NCBI GenBank assembly: GCA_963840275.1 | Contig: CAWIYK010000007.1 | Span: forward strand, 1,116,001-1,180,000 | Direction: 5' to 3' | Length of the DNA stretch: 64,000 bases | Source: Actinophytocola sp963840275 | Lineage (GTDB): Bacteria; Actinomycetota; Actinomycetes; Mycobacteriales; Pseudonocardiaceae | Shown: positions 24,453 to 33,201 of the stretch, piece after piece | How positions within the stretch are numbered: the first letter of the stretch is position 1 | Layout: every line of letters begins with the position of its first letter | Position numbers and translations under genes: made by a program | The notes under the pieces: model-generated | Told to the model about the DNA's origin: nothing | Databases searched by the model: none | The model's input: only the letters and a program-made list of their open reading frames with translations

Positions 24453-25498
24453 GGGTGGCGCGGTTCTACGCACCTGGCGACCTGCGGCTGGAGGACGTCG
24501 ACGAGCCGTTCCCCGGTCTGGACGAGGTGAAGATCCGGGTGCGTCAGTGCTCGACGTGCGGCACCGACGTGAAGATCTTCAACCACGGCCACCACCACCT
24601 GGTGCCGCCGCGCGTGATCGGGCACGAGATCGCCGGCGAGGTGGTCGAGGCGGGCGCGAACGTGACCGGCTGGCGGGCGGGCGACCGCGTGCAGGTGATC
24701 GCCGCGGTGCCGTGCGGCACGTGTGCCGACTGCGAGCGCGGCCGGATGCCGGTGTGCCAGAACCAGACGTCGGTCGGCTACCACTACGACGGCGGGTTCG
24801 CCGAGTACCTGGTCGTGCCGCGCGCGGTGCTCGCGGTCGACGGGCTCAACCGGATCCCCGACGGTGTCGGCTTCGCGGAGGCGTCGGTGGCCGAGCCGCT
24901 GGCGTGTGTGCTCAACGGGCAGGAGCTGGCCGCGGTCGGTCCCGGCGACGACGTGGTCGTGGTCGGGGCGGGCCCGATCGGCTGCCTGCACGTGCGCCTC
25001 GCACGGGCCCGCGGCGCCCGCCGGGTGTTCCTCGTCGAGCTGAACCGGGCCCGGCTGGACATGTCGGCGGACGAGGTCGGCCCGGACGCGGCGATCTGCG
25101 GGTCCGAGGTGGACGCCCTGGATGCTGTCGACGAGGTGAAGAAGCTGACCGACGGCCGCGGCGTGGACGTGGTGATCACCGCGGCCGCGTCCGGCGCGGC
25201 GCAGGAGGACGCGTTGCAGATGGCGGCCCGCAGCGGCCGGATCAGCTTCTTCGGCGGCCTGCCCAAGGACCGGCCGACGATCACGCTGGACTCGAACCTC
25301 GTGCACTACCGGGAGCTGACGATCGTCGGCGCCAACGGGTCCAGCCCGGCGCACAACAAGCGGGCGCTGGAGCTGATCGCGTCCGGCCAGGTGCCGGTCG
25401 CGGACCTCATCACCCACCGGCTCCGGTTGTCGGAGCTGCCGGACGCCATCAAGCTGGTGGCGTCCGGTCAGGCGATCAAGGTGACCATCGAGCCATGA
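24449..25498 (+). CDS. Zinc-dependent medium-chain dehydrogenase, probable sugar-alcohol(-phosphate) dehydrogenase
   Basis: 349 residues. The catalytic zinc site is seen in CSTCGTDVK and VIGHEIAGEV, the structural zinc cysteines in CGTCADCERGRMPVC, and the Rossmann motif in VVVVGAGPIGCLHVRLA. The family includes sorbitol, galactitol-1-phosphate and threonine dehydrogenases. Its place between mannitol-type EIIA and HPr suggests it oxidises the incoming hexitol phosphate to a ketose phosphate, replacing the usual long-chain MtlD enzyme. Substrate is inferred from context only. Confidence 0.88.
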   Translation: MRVARFYAPGDLRLEDVDEPFPGLDEVKIRVRQCSTCGTDVKIFNHGHHHLVPPRVIGHEIAGEVVEAGANVTGWRAGDRVQVIAAVPCGTCADCERGRMPVCQNQTSVGYHYDGGFAEYLVVPRAVLAVDGLNRIPDGVGFAEASVAEPLACVLNGQELAAVGPGDDVVVVGAGPIGCLHVRLARARGARRVFLVELNRARLDMSADEVGPDAAICGSEVDALDAVDEVKKLTDGRGVDVVITAAASGAAQEDALQMAARSGRISFFGGLPKDRPTITLDSNLVHYRELTIVGANGSSPAHNKRALELIASGQVPVADLITHRLRLSELPDAIKLVASGQAIKVTIEP

Positions 25499-25520
25499 CG
25501 GGCGCGGTCGAGGAGGACAC

Positions 25521-25805
25521 ATGCCCACGAGAGACGTTGTTGTCGGGTCGCGGATCGGCCTGCACGGCAGGCCGGCGGCGATCGTCGTGCGGACGGCGGC
25601 CGCGCAGCCGGTGCGGGTGAGGATCTCCACCGGCCAGCGCCCGCCCGTCGACGCGAGCAGCATCATCGCGGTGCTGGCGCTCGGCGCGCACGGCGGCGAC
25701 ACGGTCACCGTCACCGCGGACGGCGACGGCGCGGACGCCGCCCTCGACGCCATGGTCGCGGTGCTCGCGAAGGACCTGGACGCGCCGGAGCACGCGGATG
25801 CCTGA
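25521..25805 (+). CDS. ptsH: Phosphocarrier protein HPr
   Basis: 94 residues. RIGLHGRPAAIVV contains the phospho-accepting His-15, and ASSIIAVLALGA contains the regulatory Ser-46 region. It carries phosphate from Enzyme I to EIIA in the cytoplasm. It overlaps the Enzyme I gene by 8 bases. The Ser-46 neighbourhood (DASSIIAVLAL) differs slightly from the usual SIMGVMSL, so control by HPr kinase may not apply. Confidence 0.93.
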   Translation: MPTRDVVVGSRIGLHGRPAAIVVRTAAAQPVRVRISTGQRPPVDASSIIAVLALGAHGGDTVTVTADGDGADAALDAMVAVLAKDLDAPEHADA

Positions 25806-27429
25806 GGACCTGAAGGGCCTCGGCGTCAGTCCCGGCCTCACGGCGGGCCCGGTGTACGCCATGGGCAGTCCAGCCGTCCTGCCGGCGGTCGCGCCCGCGG
25901 TGGAGGACACCGAGGGCGAGGTGGAGCGGGCGAACGCGGCGCTGGCGTTCGTCGCGGCCGAGCTGAACCGGATCGCGTCCGAGGTCGACGGCGCGGCCGC
26001 CGAGGTGCTCGCGACCGAGGCGATGATGGCCGCCGACATGACGCTGGCCGACGGGGTGGCCGGCAAGATCGCCGAGGGCCGCCCAGCGGCGTGGGCGATC
26101 GCCGACGCGGTCGCCGACCAGCAGGAGCAGTTCGCCTCCCTCGGCGGCTACTTCGCCGAGCGGGCCGCCGACCTCGCCGACATCCGGGACCGCGCGGTCG
26201 CGTGGCTGCTCGACGAGCCGATGCCCGGCCTGCCCCATCCCGGCGAGCCGTTCGTGCTGGTCGCCGACGACCTGTCGCCGGCGGACACGGCGCTGCTCGA
26301 CGCGTCGGTGGTCGCGATCGTGACCCGGCGCGGCGGGCCGACCAGCCACACGGCGATCCTGGCGCGGTCGCGGGGGCTGCCGGCGGTCGTCGCGTGCGCC
26401 GGCATCCTGGACGTGGCCGACGGCGCGGTCGTGTCGGTCGACGGCGTGTCCGGCGAGGTGTGCTTCATCGTGCCGTCCACGGCGCCGGACGTCCGGGCGA
26501 TCGGCGCGGAGGCGCGGCGCCTGCTCGCCGAGACGACCGGACCCGGCCGCACGGCCGACGGGGTCGAGATCCCGTTGCTGCTCAACGTGGGCGGGGTCGC
26601 GGACCTGGCCGACGACGCGGCGGGGGTCGGTCTGTTCCGCACGGAGTTCCTGTTCCTCGGGCGGACGGCGGCGCCGACGGTGGCCGAGCAGGAGGAGGCC
26701 TACCGGGCGCTGTTCGACGCCGTCGGCGACCGCAAGGTGGTGCTGCGGACGCTCGACGCCGGCGCGGACAAGCCGCTGCCGTTCCTCGGGCTCGCGAAGG
26801 AGGACAACCCGGCCCTGGGTGTGCGGGGGCTGCGGACGTCCCGCGTCGACCCGACGGTGCTGTCGGACCAGCTGGCCGCCGTCGCCCGGGCGGCGGACGG
26901 CACCGAGGCGGACGTGTGGGTGATGGCGCCGATGGTGGCCACCGCGGCGGAGGCGGCGGCGTTCGCGGCGCTCGTCCACGAGGCGGGCCTGCGGTCGGCC
27001 GGCGCGATGATCGAGGTGCCGGCGGCCGCGCTGCGGGCCCGCGCGATCGTCGAGGCCGTGGACTTCGTGTCCATCGGCACCAACGACCTGAGCCAGTACA
27101 CGATGGCCGCCGACCGCATGAACGGCGCGCTCGCCGACCTGCTCGACCCGTGGCAGCCGGCCGTGCTGGACCTGGTCGCGTCGGTCGCGTCCGCCGGCCG
27201 CGACACCGGCAAGCCCGTCGGCGTGTGCGGCGAGGCGGCCGGCGACCCGTTGCTGGCGCTGGTGTTCGTCGGCATGGGCGTCACCAGCCTGTCCATGTCG
27301 GCGCCCGCCGTGCCGACGGTCCGGGCCGCGCTCGCCGACCGCTCGATGGCCGAGTGCGAACGACTAGCGCAGCTCGCCCTCGACGCACAGGACGCGGAGT
27401 CGGCCCGCAAGGTGGTGGCGAACCAGTAG
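25798..27429 (+). CDS. ptsI: PTS Enzyme I (phosphoenolpyruvate-protein phosphotransferase)
   Basis: 543 residues. The N-terminal HPr-binding domain is followed by the phosphohistidine domain with active His-184 in GGPTSHTAILAR, then the TIM-barrel PEP-binding domain with GLFRTEFLFLGR, DAGADKPLPFL, and the SIGTNDLSQYTMAADR and GVCGEAAGDP signatures. Length is slightly below the usual 570. It draws phosphate from PEP to start the relay. Having HPr and Enzyme I inside a sugar-specific operon makes this a self-contained PTS. Confidence 0.93.
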   Translation: MPEDLKGLGVSPGLTAGPVYAMGSPAVLPAVAPAVEDTEGEVERANAALAFVAAELNRIASEVDGAAAEVLATEAMMAADMTLADGVAGKIAEGRPAAWAIADAVADQQEQFASLGGYFAERAADLADIRDRAVAWLLDEPMPGLPHPGEPFVLVADDLSPADTALLDASVVAIVTRRGGPTSHTAILARSRGLPAVVACAGILDVADGAVVSVDGVSGEVCFIVPSTAPDVRAIGAEARRLLAETTGPGRTADGVEIPLLLNVGGVADLADDAAGVGLFRTEFLFLGRTAAPTVAEQEEAYRALFDAVGDRKVVLRTLDAGADKPLPFLGLAKEDNPALGVRGLRTSRVDPTVLSDQLAAVARAADGTEADVWVMAPMVATAAEAAAFAALVHEAGLRSAGAMIEVPAAALRARAIVEAVDFVSIGTNDLSQYTMAADRMNGALADLLDPWQPAVLDLVASVASAGRDTGKPVGVCGEAAGDPLLALVFVGMGVTSLSMSAPAVPTVRAALADRSMAECERLAQLALDAQDAESARKVVANQ

Positions 27430-27470
27430 CTCGGCTGAAGGCCGGCCACGCAACCACGCCACCGGCCGCA

Positions 27471-27491
27471 CCCCCGCAGGGCGAGCGGGGG
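27471..27491 (+). terminator. Hairpin after the PTS operon
   Basis: CCCCCGC-agggcga-GCGGGGG forms a 7-bp GC stem about 40 bases after the Enzyme I stop. No T-run follows, so it may be a weak or Rho-assisted end. Confidence 0.45.
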
Positions 27492-27980
27492 CTTCGGGCT
27501 CCTCGAAAGCCACCCTCGGTCACCGGACAGAACGTGAATTTCCCACACGTCTAGAGGTGGAACTGCTCATCGAGCCAGTCGCCCGCCGGCCGGAACTACC
27601 CGCTGTCACAGCGCCGCTGACGACTCACTGATTCGGTCAACCGGTGTACTAACGGCACGGCTCCTGGGGACTCCAGGTGATCATCCAGCAGCAATCTGCC
27701 CCTCGTTACGCCATTTGGGCCTTAACTTTCGTCGCTCATCAACATAAGTTCGAGTCGTTTAGTCGGAAGCGGCAAAGTCCACGCCATCAGAGGGACGCCC
27801 GGTCACACCCCGGGTCGAAAGGCGAGGCAGCGTGACAACGGATGTCACCGCGAGCGGCGGCGTCACCGCCGCGTACCGAGGGCCACCCATGCCACGACGC
27901 GCCTCCGCACTCCGGTACCCACCCACCTCCCCGGCGGCACCGCGCCGCCACCTCCTCGTGCCCCCGAATGGAGATTCCCC
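27492..27980. other. Long non-coding interval before the copper/sugar-oxidation cluster
   Basis: No convincing gene. The stretch 27530-27770 is clearly less GC-rich than its surroundings and probably holds promoters. A short frame from GTG at 27832, preceded by AAAGGCGAGG, could encode a leader peptide overlapping the oxidase start in another frame, but its composition is not persuasive. Confidence 0.5.
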
Positions 27981-29108
27981 ATGGACAGTGCCGGCAAGCC
28001 GAAGCTGTCGCGACGTTCGATGCTCGCGGGCGCCGCGGCCGCGGGCGTCGTCGTTCCGGCGGTAGCGGCCAGCAGCGCCGCACTCGTGTCCGCGGCCTCC
28101 GGCACCACCGCCGCGCGGGCCGCGACGCTGCGCCAGATCACGATCTACGCCGAGCCGCTGCCCGGCACCAACCTGTTCGGTTACGCGCTCGAGCCGGGCA
28201 AGCCGACGATTCCCGGGCCCCTGCTCGAGATCTTCGAGGGCGACACCCTCGAGATCGAGCTGGTCAACAACACCACCCAGCGCCTGTCGATCCACCCGCA
28301 CGGCGTCAACTACGACACCGCGTCGGACGGGTCGCCGCTGAACGCCTCGTTCAACAACCCCGGCGAGACCCGCGTCTACACCTGGAAGTCCCGCACCCAG
28401 TACGAGCGGGACGGCTCCTACCTGCCGGGCAGCGCGGGCTACTGGCACTACCACGACCACGCGCTCGGCACCGACCACGGCACCGGCGGCCTCGCGAAGG
28501 GCCTGTACGGCGGTCTGATCGTGCGCAAGCGCGGCGACCTGCTGCCCGACCGGCAGTACGTCGTCGTGTTCAACGAGCAGTCCATCAACAACACCGTCGC
28601 CCCGGACACCCCGATGTTCGAGGCGAACCAGGGCGAGCGGGTCGAGTGGCTCTGCATCGGCCACGGCAACCTGCCGCACACCTTCCACCTCCACGCCCAC
28701 CGCTGGGCCGACACCCGCACCGGCATGCTCACCGGCGCGAACGACCACTCCCACGTCATCGACAACAAGAACCTGGACCCCGGCAGCTCGTTCGGCTTCC
28801 AGGTGCTCGCCGGCGAGGGCGTCGGGCCGGGCGCGTGGATGTACCACTGCCACGTCCAGTCCCATTCGGACACCGGGATGTCCGGCATCTTCCTGGTGCG
28901 CAACCCGGACGGCACCATGCCGGCCGGCGCGCAGGAGGCCATCGACCGCTTCCACGGCCATGAGCACACCGGTATGGACATGACGTCGATGGGCATGACG
29001 CCGGTCCCGACCGCCCCGCACGACGGCATCGCGCCGCTCGAGCCCGGCAACCCGTCGGCCAGGAAAGCCAAGAACGGCACGCCTGCTCCGCACGGCGGCC
29101 ACAAGTGA
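27981..29108 (+). CDS. Tat-exported two-domain multicopper oxidase (small-laccase type)
   Basis: 375 residues with a twin-arginine signal (SRRSMLAGAAAAG). All four copper-ligand clusters are present: IHPHGVN, YWHYHDHA, HTFHLHAHRW and the type 1/3 site MYHCHVQSHSDTGM. Two cupredoxin domains only, as in small laccases, which act as trimers. The C-terminal 50 residues are His/Met-rich (FHGHEHTGMDMTSMGM), suitable for copper capture. GGAG lies 7 bases before the ATG. It would oxidise phenols, metals or a partner protein outside the cell, reducing oxygen to water. The following gene starts 36 bases after the stop. Confidence 0.92.
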   Translation: MDSAGKPKLSRRSMLAGAAAAGVVVPAVAASSAALVSAASGTTAARAATLRQITIYAEPLPGTNLFGYALEPGKPTIPGPLLEIFEGDTLEIELVNNTTQRLSIHPHGVNYDTASDGSPLNASFNNPGETRVYTWKSRTQYERDGSYLPGSAGYWHYHDHALGTDHGTGGLAKGLYGGLIVRKRGDLLPDRQYVVVFNEQSINNTVAPDTPMFEANQGERVEWLCIGHGNLPHTFHLHAHRWADTRTGMLTGANDHSHVIDNKNLDPGSSFGFQVLAGEGVGPGAWMYHCHVQSHSDTGMSGIFLVRNPDGTMPAGAQEAIDRFHGHEHTGMDMTSMGMTPVPTAPHDGIAPLEPGNPSARKAKNGTPAPHGGHK

Positions 29109-29143
29109 TTCCCAGCAATCGACCAAGGAAAGAGGCGCGAGGG

Positions 29144-32100
29144 ATGGGGCGAAGAGTCTCGACAAGCTGGTTCCGCCGGCGACGAGCGACCCGAATGATG
29201 GTCGTCGGCGCGGTGATCGCACTCGGTGCGCCGCTCGCGGCCACCGTGCCGGCCACCGCGGCGGCGCCCGCGCCCGCCGCGCCCGCCGCGGCCGCGCCGA
29301 TCAACGTGCTGGTGTTCCACGGCGCCGCCGCCGACCAGAAGGACCCGGTGCTGCGTGCCACCGACGCCATCGCGGCCATGGCCGGCCAGAACGGCATCAC
29401 GGTCACGGCCACGTCGGACCCGGCGGTGTTCACGGCCGCCAACCTCGACAAGTACCGCGGCGTCGTCTACCTGTCCGCGCAGGGCATCACCCTGTCCCGC
29501 GACCAGGAGACCGCGCTGCAGAACTACATGAAGGCCGGCGGCGGCTTCCTCGGCATCTCCGACGCGGCCCGCGCGCAGGAGGAGTCCGACTGGTTCTCCG
29601 GCCTGATCGGCGCCCGGCCGGTCGGCAGCCGTCCGACCCCGGAGGTGGTCGCCGCGGTCACCGCGAGCGGCGAGAACCCGCCGAGCGAGACCAAGGAGAA
29701 GCTGACCGACGGCGACGACCAGACCAAGTGGCTGACTCGCTCCACCACCGGCTGGGTGGCGTACAAGATGGCCGCTCCCGTCGCGGTCTCCAGCTACTCG
29801 ATGACCTCGGCCAACGACTCTCCCGGCCGCGACCCGAAGAACTGGGCCCTGCAGGGCTCCAACGACGGGACCACCTGGACCGACCTGGACACCCAGACCA
29901 ACCAGGTGTTCGCGGACCGCTTCCAGGTCCGCAAGTTCGAGTTCACCAACACCACGGCGTACGCGAACTACCGGCTGAACATCACGGCGAACTCCGGTGA
30001 GCCGCTGATCCAGCTCGCGGACCTCGAGCTGTACAAGGACGGCTCGGAGACCCCGCCGCCGCCGGAGCCCGCTCCGCAGGCCGCGGTGATCGACGTGCTC
30101 GACCGCAACCACCCGGCCAACGCGGGCCTGCCGCTCAACTGGACCCGCACGGACCGCTTCCTCAACTGGGAGCAGAGCCCGGTCGGCCAGGTGCACACGA
30201 TCGCGCAGGTCGAGGAGAAGTCCTACGACCCGGGTCAGGGCGCCAACGGCCCGTTCCACCCGATCTCCTGGTGCCGTGACTACGAAGGCGGCCGCTCCTT
30301 CTACACCGGCATGGGCCGGACGGAAGGCAGCTACGGCGAGGAGGCCTTCCGGGGCCACCTGCTCGGCGCGCTGAAGTGGACCACCGGCATGGTGCGCGGC
30401 GACTGCCAGGCGACCATCGCGGCCAACTACAAGATCGAGCGGCTGACCCCGCGCAACACGGCCGGCCAGCTCGACCAGATCGGTGAGCCGCACGGCCTCA
30501 CCATCGCGCCGGACGGCAAGATCTTCTACATCGGCAAGGCCGCCTGCGCGGGCAACACCGTTCCCCAGCCCAACGACTGGACCAACCCGAACATCGGCCT
30601 CGGCTGCGGGACGATCCACCAGTACGACCCGAAGACCAAGCAGATCAAGCTGCTCACCACCCTCCCGGTGATGGGCAACCGCGGCAGCGGCGACGAGCTG
30701 GTCAAGAACGAAGAGGGTCTCGTCGGCATGACGCTGGACCCGAACTTCGCGGAGAACGGCTGGTTCTACGCCTACTGGATGCCCCACGACTCGATCAACC
30801 GGGACACCAGGATCGGCAAGCGCACGGTCTCGCGGTTCACCTACGACACGACCGCGCAGACCGTCGACCAGGGCACCCGCAAGGACCTGCTGTCCTGGGA
30901 CGCGCAGATCCACAGCTGCTGCCACTCCGGTGGCGGGATGGCGTTCGACAAGGACGGCAACCTCTACATCGGCTCCGGTGACAACAACTCGTCGGAGGGC
31001 TCGAACGGCTACTCCGGCAACAACTGGACCAAGGAGTTCGCCGGCACGTCGTTCCAGGACGCCCGCCGCACCTCGGGCAACTCGAACAACCTGAACGGCA
31101 AGATCCTGCGGATCCACCCGGAGGCGGACGGCACGGCGACGATCCCGGAGGGGAACCTGTTCCCCGAGGCGAACGACGCCGGTGACAAGACGCGGCCGGA
31201 GATCTACGTGATGGGCGTGCGCAACATCGCGCGGCTCGCCATCGACCCGGAGACCAACTGGCTGACCGCCGGCTGGGTCGGGCCGGACGCGTCGTCGCCG
31301 AGCCCGGAGCTCGGCCCGGCGAAGTACGAGACCGCGACGATCATCACCGAGGCGGGCAACCACGGTTGGCCGTACTGCATGGGCAACAAGCAGCCCTACC
31401 GCGACCGCAGCAGCACCGACGCGGCCGTCCTCACGGGCTGGTACGACTGCGACAACCCGGTGAACACCTCGCCGCGCAACACCGGTCTGGTGAACCTGCC
31501 GCCGGTCAAGAAGAACATGATCTGGTACTCGCCGGACGGTGGCGGCCCGGTGTTCCCGAACCGCCCGAACACCGGCATCCCGACCTACGTCGCCGCGGAC
31601 GCGACCTACACCCAGCCGTACCTGCGCGGTGGCGGCCAGGCAATCATGTCGGGTCCGACCTACCACTACGACAAGGTGGACGCCGGCAGTGGCGTCGCCT
31701 GGCCGAAGTACTGGGACGACAAGTGGTTCATCGGTGACGAGTCCAACTCGGCCAACCGCGTCGCGGTGACCGTGGACCCGGCCGGGGTGCCGACGCAGAC
31801 GCCGCCGGCGTTCGCGGAGACGCTGCGGCAGATCATCCCGTCCGGCTCCGGGGACACCCGGATGCAGAGCTGGATGGACGCCAAGTTCGGGCCGGACGGC
31901 GCGCTGTACATGCTGGACTACGGCAGCGGCTTCTTCAGCCTGGACCAGAACCAGAAGCTGATCAAGGTCAGCTACACCGGCGGCGCCGCCACCCCGGCGC
32001 CGGCCGCGACGAACGTCGCGGTGCAGAACAAGCCGCTGACGTACGCGTTCAACGGCTCGAAGGCCGGTGGCGTGTCCTGGAGGTGGGAGTTCGGCGACGG

Positions 32101-33136
32101 CACCACCTCAACGGAGGCCAACCCGCGGCACGCCTACACCCGCACGGGTCCCTACACCGCGAAGCTGACGGTGACGTACGCGGACGGCGAGACGGTGACG
32201 ACGCGGACGTCGGTGAACGTGGGCTGCGCGGTGTCCGATCCGAACACGACGGTGACGTACGGCGACACGGACACGACCGTGCAGAACAAGAACGTCGGCG
32301 GCGGCTGCAAGATCGACGACCTGATCGACGACGAGAGCACGTGGAGCACCCACGCCGGTTTCGTCAACCACGTCAGCGTCGTGGCGAAGAACCTGAAGCA
32401 GCTGGGCATCATCAACGCGAACCAGCAGGACAAGCTGAACCAGGCGGCGAAGGCGTCGAACATCGGCAACGCCGGTGTCTACGGCTACGACGCGATGTTC
32501 GACGGCACGACCGAGTCGTTCAAGAACTGGGCGATGGCCCCGTCCGGGAACTTCACGGTCCAGCCGGACGGGTCGCTCAGATCCGCGGGCGGTCTCGGCA
32601 TGCTGTGGTACGCCAAGCAGTCCTACGCGAACTTCTCGGTGAAGATGCAGTTCCGGGACATCGCGCCGGAGGGCTTCCGCGCCAACAGCGGGGTCTTCGT
32701 CCGGTTCCCGGATCCGAGGACACCGCTGGAGCAGCGCCCGCCGGGCAGCTGTGGCACGGTCGGCGCCGCGCGGACGTCGCAGGCGTGGGTCGCGATCTAC
32801 TGTGGACACGAGGTCCAGCTCTACGACGGCGAGACCGGAGAGCCACAGAAGACCGGTTCCATCTACAACTTCGACCCGCGCCCGCTCTCCGAAGCAGGCG
32901 CGACGCCGAAGAACCAGTGGAACACCTACGAGGTCAAGGTCGTCGGGCAGCACTACACGATCATCCGCAACGGCGTGGTGATCAACGAGTTCGACAACAC
33001 GCCGGGACAGCAGTCGTCCCGGCCGGGTGACCCGTCGACGGATCTGCGGCAGTTCGCCGATGGCTACATCGGGCTGCAGAACCACAGTGACAACGATCTG
33101 ATCGAGTTCCGCAACATTCGGGTGCGGCCGCTGTAG
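29144..33136 (+). CDS. Giant secreted multidomain protein: ThuA (split by a discoidin domain), PQQ-type sugar dehydrogenase, PKD, unnamed module, DUF1080
   Basis: 1,330 residues from ATG at 29144 (GAGG-rich site upstream; GTG at 29105 overlaps the oxidase stop and is the alternative). A signal peptide is followed by ThuA-like residues 52-165 (INVLVFHGAAADQKD), an inserted F5/8-type C domain 166-300 (WALQGSNDGTTWTDLD), the rest of ThuA 312-420, a glucose/sorbosone dehydrogenase beta-propeller about 445-945 (HGLTIAPDGKIFYIG, NLNGKILRIHPEADG, RNIARLAIDPETN), a PKD domain 949-1028 (WRWEFGDGTTSTEANPRHAY), a module at 1026-1112 shared with the next protein, and a DUF1080/concanavalin-like domain to the end. 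It likely binds and oxidises sugars or glycans outside the cell, passing electrons to a copper partner; that last step is inference. Confidence 0.88.
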   Translation: MGRRVSTSWFRRRRATRMMVVGAVIALGAPLAATVPATAAAPAPAAPAAAAPINVLVFHGAAADQKDPVLRATDAIAAMAGQNGITVTATSDPAVFTAANLDKYRGVVYLSAQGITLSRDQETALQNYMKAGGGFLGISDAARAQEESDWFSGLIGARPVGSRPTPEVVAAVTASGENPPSETKEKLTDGDDQTKWLTRSTTGWVAYKMAAPVAVSSYSMTSANDSPGRDPKNWALQGSNDGTTWTDLDTQTNQVFADRFQVRKFEFTNTTAYANYRLNITANSGEPLIQLADLELYKDGSETPPPPEPAPQAAVIDVLDRNHPANAGLPLNWTRTDRFLNWEQSPVGQVHTIAQVEEKSYDPGQGANGPFHPISWCRDYEGGRSFYTGMGRTEGSYGEEAFRGHLLGALKWTTGMVRGDCQATIAANYKIERLTPRNTAGQLDQIGEPHGLTIAPDGKIFYIGKAACAGNTVPQPNDWTNPNIGLGCGTIHQYDPKTKQIKLLTTLPVMGNRGSGDELVKNEEGLVGMTLDPNFAENGWFYAYWMPHDSINRDTRIGKRTVSRFTYDTTAQTVDQGTRKDLLSWDAQIHSCCHSGGGMAFDKDGNLYIGSGDNNSSEGSNGYSGNNWTKEFAGTSFQDARRTSGNSNNLNGKILRIHPEADGTATIPEGNLFPEANDAGDKTRPEIYVMGVRNIARLAIDPETNWLTAGWVGPDASSPSPELGPAKYETATIITEAGNHGWPYCMGNKQPYRDRSSTDAAVLTGWYDCDNPVNTSPRNTGLVNLPPVKKNMIWYSPDGGGPVFPNRPNTGIPTYVAADATYTQPYLRGGGQAIMSGPTYHYDKVDAGSGVAWPKYWDDKWFIGDESNSANRVAVTVDPAGVPTQTPPAFAETLRQIIPSGSGDTRMQSWMDAKFGPDGALYMLDYGSGFFSLDQNQKLIKVSYTGGAATPAPAATNVAVQNKPLTYAFNGSKAGGVSWRWEFGDGTTSTEANPRHAYTRTGPYTAKLTVTYADGETVTTRTSVNVGCAVSDPNTTVTYGDTDTTVQNKNVGGGCKIDDLIDDESTWSTHAGFVNHVSVVAKNLKQLGIINANQQDKLNQAAKASNIGNAGVYGYDAMFDGTTESFKNWAMAPSGNFTVQPDGSLRSAGGLGMLWYAKQSYANFSVKMQFRDIAPEGFRANSGVFVRFPDPRTPLEQRPPGSCGTVGAARTSQAWVAIYCGHEVQLYDGETGEPQKTGSIYNFDPRPLSEAGATPKNQWNTYEVKVVGQHYTIIRNGVVINEFDNTPGQQSSRPGDPSTDLRQFADGYIGLQNHSDNDLIEFRNIRVRPL
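32221..32482 (+). other. Shared approximately 85-residue module, copy A
   Basis: The segment begins at the cysteine after the PKD domain and contains VTYGDTDTTVQNKNVGGGC, IDDLIDDESTWSTHAGFV and a following helix-rich part ending ASNIG. It aligns along its whole length with the C-terminus of the next protein (copy B), keeping the pattern TV.GD.D..V.N...G.GC.I.D.ID....W.TH..FV.HV..V.K.L. I do not recognise it as a named domain. Confidence 0.75.
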
Positions 33137-33142
33137 TCGGGT

Positions 33143-33174
33143 GGCCGGGCGACTGTGCGAACAGCCGCCCGGCC
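33143..33174 (+). terminator. Intercistronic hairpin
   Basis: GGCCGGGCG and CGCCCGGCC form a 9-bp stem between the giant dehydrogenase gene and the cupredoxin gene, followed by ttccccctttg. It may be an attenuating terminator or mRNA stabiliser, since the next gene starts only 28 bases later. Confidence 0.55.
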
Positions 33175-33201
33175 TTCCCCCTTTGGGAGGGCTTTCCTGA
33201 T

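Noticed and set aside
27700..27765. Possible tRNA because of a gttcgagtc T-loop-like sequence
   Set aside because: No acceptor stem, anticodon arm or CCA-side pairing could be drawn around it.
27832..28065. Upstream small ORF before the multicopper oxidase as a real gene
   Set aside because: It has a plausible ribosome site, but the frame overlaps the oxidase start and its composition is not protein-like; kept only as a possible leader.
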